Part shown: one piece after another, positions 6,566-8,439 of the stretch
Layout: each line of letters opens with the position of its first letter
Position numbering within the stretch: position 1 is the stretch's first letter
Program-made: the position numbers and the translations under genes
The notes under the pieces: generated by a model
Database searches by the model: none
Told to the model about the DNA's origin: nothing
Seen by the model: the letters and a program-made list of their open reading frames with translations, nothing else
Assembly (NCBI GenBank): GCA_016763895.1
Contig: JAESSV010000041.1
Location: forward strand, 1-8,439
Origin: Magnetovibrio sp.
GTDB lineage: Bacteria > Pseudomonadota > Alphaproteobacteria > Rhodospirillales > Magnetovibrionaceae
Direction: 5' to 3'
Length of the DNA stretch: 8,439 nucleotides

Positions 6566-7371
6566 TGACGCTAACATCCTTACAAAAATCCGTCGTTGAT
6601 ATCCTTCGTCCATTTAGAACCGAACACACATATGTTGCGGGTGGGGCGGCACTCAATCATGATTGGCCGCGTCTGTCGGATGATATGGATATTTTTTACG
6701 ATCTTCGCAATCAGCTTCCACGTACCGTTGAACCTGAATTACAAGCCCTTCGCGATTCTGACTTTAACGTGGAAATGATCATTGATAATGACCTTGTCGT
6801 TGAAGCCATTTTACGTAAGGGCGGTGATGAAACAAAAGTTCAATGGTTTGATGATGCGGAAACCTGCAAACGGTTCTTTCCGGCCTTGGAAGACAATGAA
6901 TTCGGATTTCGATTACATCAAGCCGATGTCGCTTTAAATAAAGTTCTTTGCGCATCACGGCGTAGAACATCTCCGCGTGACGCGGTAGACCTTGCCAATA
7001 TCACGGCATTATATGCGCCTCTTGGGCCTTTGGTTTGGGCATTAACAGCGAAGGAGCCAAACATAGCCCCTCCAACCACCATTCAAAATTTACGAAGTAT
7101 TGCCTTTGGCTATTCAGAAGCAGAAATTCGCGCTGTTCGTATGGAAGACGGTGGCACAATGACGCGAGGTAAATTGCGAGATATCCTCGGCACCGCATTT
7201 GATACCGCCTTTGATTATTGCAATGATATTGCCCCTATTGAATACGATGGATGTCTATTTGTAGACGATAATGAAATCCCTGTTGAAGCCGATGAAGAAG
7301 CCATTTCAAATAAAACAGTAACAGCACGTTCCATAAGAGATTTCACTGGCCTTCCGGTCGTTGGAAAATAA
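6565..7371 (+). CDS. AbiEii/AbiGii-like nucleotidyltransferase (toxin)
   Basis: This is a 268-residue protein with the DNA-polymerase-beta nucleotidyltransferase signature: YVAGGAALN (Gly26-Gly27) followed by RLSDDMDIF, where Asp40 and Asp42 are the metal-binding pair. Farther on are the family's QWFDDAETCKRFFPALEDNE, FGFRLHQADVALNKVLCASR and RRTSPRDAVDL blocks. They resemble COG2253/AbiEii proteins, in which Lys in NK and Asp in RD..DL are conserved. The active site looks intact. AbiEii-type proteins are toxins in abortive-infection type toxin-antitoxin systems and transfer nucleotides, and some relatives modify tRNA; the substrate here is unknown. A C-terminal tail (from about 240) is less typical. 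The start overlaps the RHH gene's stop codon. It converges on the relaxase with 8 bp between stops. Confidence 0.85.
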   Translation: MTLTSLQKSVVDILRPFRTEHTYVAGGAALNHDWPRLSDDMDIFYDLRNQLPRTVEPELQALRDSDFNVEMIIDNDLVVEAILRKGGDETKVQWFDDAETCKRFFPALEDNEFGFRLHQADVALNKVLCASRRRTSPRDAVDLANITALYAPLGPLVWALTAKEPNIAPPTTIQNLRSIAFGYSEAEIRAVRMEDGGTMTRGKLRDILGTAFDTAFDYCNDIAPIEYDGCLFVDDNEIPVEADEEAISNKTVTARSIRDFTGLPVVGK

Positions 7372-7379
7372 CAGTTGGA

Positions 7380-8270
7380 CTAACGCTCCATACCATCCCC
7401 ACGATTATGACCTCGGCTCTTTTTCTTTAATATCTCATTCTCATGTTTTCTGTTTAACAATGTTATGCCAACCGCCGACAAAATATCCTTGGTTTTTTGA
7501 GCGGCCTGTTGGACGTGATTCTTGACGACATGGTGAGTAAGTTTTGCCAGATGCAAGGCTTGATTTGCGGCCTTGATGATGCGGAGCTTATTTCCTCGGT
7601 CCGTTTTGATGCCACGTCTTTCCATAGCGTTGGCAGATACGCCCAAATGAAACGTGGGGGCGGCTTCGATGTTGCGGGCTTTATGACTTCGGTGATCAAC
7701 GCGTTCCTCACTTTGTGCACGTTCCAAATGCTGGTTCGCGATCATGGCCCATCTCTCTCGGACTTCAATAACGGCCCCGGATTTTTTGTCATCCAGTTCC
7801 CGTGTTTTCTTGCCAAGACCGTCACCGTTAATTTCTCGTGTTGTCGTCAAAATGTGAGCATGGTGATTGCGTTGATCGCCTTCTTTGTGTGGGGCATGGA
7901 TTGACATATCCACGCCCACGCCAAACCGTTCAACCAGCCACAAATTGAAATCATGAACACATGCCTTTTGTTGAACGGGGTCCAGTTCAACAGGCAATGC
8001 GATTTCATATTCCCGTGCCGTCACGCTGTTCTTTCTTGTTTCCGCAGCTTCGGCACTGTCCCACAACGCATTGCGTTCGGACAGTTCAGCGGGTGCGGTT
8101 TTCGAAATGACAATTTCGGAAAATACGACACCCTGTTTTCGGGTGTAGTCGTAAATCTGCCCGGTACGATCATCAACAAGTTTAGAGGCTGAGCGATAGG
8201 CCGCCGCAGCAACGGCACTTCGGCCCGTGCTGCGTTTAACGGTTTTGATGGAGAGACGGTAGATCGCCAT
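7380..8270 (-). CDS. mobA: MobA/MobL-type relaxase (MOBQ)
   Basis: A 296-residue conjugative relaxase that nicks oriT and leads the transferred strand. The N-terminus MAIYRLSIKTVKRSTGRSAV followed by AAAAYRSASKLVDD matches the MobA_MobL domain, and Tyr25 is at the position of the RSF1010/R1162 MobA catalytic tyrosine. The metal-binding histidines lie in RNHHAHIL (His137 and His139), with His125 or His128 upstream. Further family blocks are DYTRKQGVVFSEIV and PTFHLGVSANAMERRGIKT. ATG 8270 was chosen over upstream starts because AGGTGA lies 6 bases before it and the domain begins exactly there; the longer frame would run over oriT. No helicase or primase domain follows, unlike TraA or full MobA, so it would depend on a helper conjugation system. 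Confidence 0.93.
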   Translation of the reverse strand: MAIYRLSIKTVKRSTGRSAVAAAAYRSASKLVDDRTGQIYDYTRKQGVVFSEIVISKTAPAELSERNALWDSAEAAETRKNSVTAREYEIALPVELDPVQQKACVHDFNLWLVERFGVGVDMSIHAPHKEGDQRNHHAHILTTTREINGDGLGKKTRELDDKKSGAVIEVRERWAMIANQHLERAQSEERVDHRSHKARNIEAAPTFHLGVSANAMERRGIKTDRGNKLRIIKAANQALHLAKLTHHVVKNHVQQAAQKTKDILSAVGITLLNRKHENEILKKKSRGHNRGDGMER

Positions 8271-8277
8271 GTTTTCA

Positions 8278-8428
8278 CCTGTCGTCAATTCGTCTGTCGT
8301 AAAAAAGGGTGCAGGGATTGATCCTTGCCGTACGCAAACTCGAAGAGTTTGCATAAGTGCGCCCTTCACTCCCTTTGTCGTTCGGGTTGCCTTGAATTTT
8401 TCAGAAAATTAAAGGATTAGACGACAGG
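8278..8428. repeat. 9-bp inverted repeat flanking oriT
   Basis: CCTGTCGTC (8278-8286) is exactly complementary to GACGACAGG (8420-8428), and CTGTCGT recurs at 8294-8300. The left arm forms the ribosome-binding site of mobA. The right arm runs into GGGGG close to the window edge, as if it were the ribosome-binding site of a rightward gene. Confidence 0.5.
8334..8366 (+). other. oriT: Origin of transfer (oriT), RSF1010/R1162 type
   Basis: The perfect inverted repeat GCAAACTC-GAA-GAGTTTGC (8334-8352) is followed by ATAAGTGCGCCCTT (8353-8366). The arrangement of an arm pair with a GAA loop and TAAGTGCGCCCT next to it matches, from memory, the minimal oriT of the IncQ plasmids RSF1010/R1162. By that analogy the plus strand is cut between G8361 and C8362. 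The relaxase gene begins 64 bp to the left and would be transferred last. Confidence 0.88.
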
Positions 8429-8439
8429 GGGAATTTTGA
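8371..8439 (+). other. Upstream region of a probable rightward mobilization gene
   Basis: AATTTT (8395-8400) and AAAATT (8405-8410) form a small inverted repeat, followed by GACGACAGGGGG (8420-8431). A start codon is expected at or just past the edge; TTG at 8436-8438 is possible. A mobC-like accessory gene is typical here, but none of its coding sequence can be read. Confidence 0.35.

Noticed and set aside
7497..7904. Plus-strand frame of 135 codons opposite the relaxase
   Set aside because: It is antisense to a strongly supported relaxase domain and shows no family features.
8370..8439. Right end (attR) of the element
   Set aside because: No copy of the tRNA 3' end is present here or elsewhere in the window; the element must continue past the edge.

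Overview
The window looks like the left part of an integrative and mobilizable element (IME) inserted at the 3' end of a tRNA-Ala(GGC) gene. The host is probably an alphaproteobacterium. This is inferred from the style of the tRNA, the integrase and the MobA/MobL relaxase, and from moderate GC with AT-rich accessory genes; no species can be named. The far end of the element (a second copy of the tRNA end) is not in the window.

Layout: bases 1-65 hold the last codons of a host gene, and 297-372 the tRNA-Ala with a plausible promoter and a hairpin terminator. From about 373 rightward the DNA is element-like. First comes a minus-strand pair, a small helix-turn-helix (excisionase-like) gene and a tyrosine integrase whose reading frame runs through the tRNA antisense strand. 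A divergent plus-strand XRE-like regulator (1844-2521) shares a compact switch region with face-to-face promoters and nested inverted repeats. Next is a minus-strand toxin-antitoxin pair, a BrnT-family toxin and an XRE-type antitoxin (2528-3152).

The middle (3153-6016) is accessory DNA. It has a membrane-anchored small protein (3433-3795), a strong shared hairpin terminator, and an unknown minus-strand gene (3851-4390). Beyond these lies a decayed minus-strand stretch with frameshifted small genes on both sides of a truncated IS5-family element (4897 to about 5286).

The right part (6017-8439) looks functional. A plus-strand operon encodes a ribbon-helix-helix-like protein and an AbiEii-like nucleotidyltransferase, preceded by two exact 19-bp repeats 50 bp apart. 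A MOBQ-type relaxase (7380-8270, minus) follows convergently. Upstream of it is a sequence closely resembling the RSF1010/R1162 origin of transfer.

Taken together: the integrase and HTH partner would move the element in and out of the tRNA gene, relaxase plus oriT would let a helper conjugation system carry it, and the two toxin-antitoxin-like modules would stabilise it or defend the host. The most interesting parts are the RHH plus nucleotidyltransferase operon with its operator repeats, the BrnT/XRE pair, the RSF1010-type oriT on a chromosomal element, and the decayed small-gene cassette at 4514-4877.
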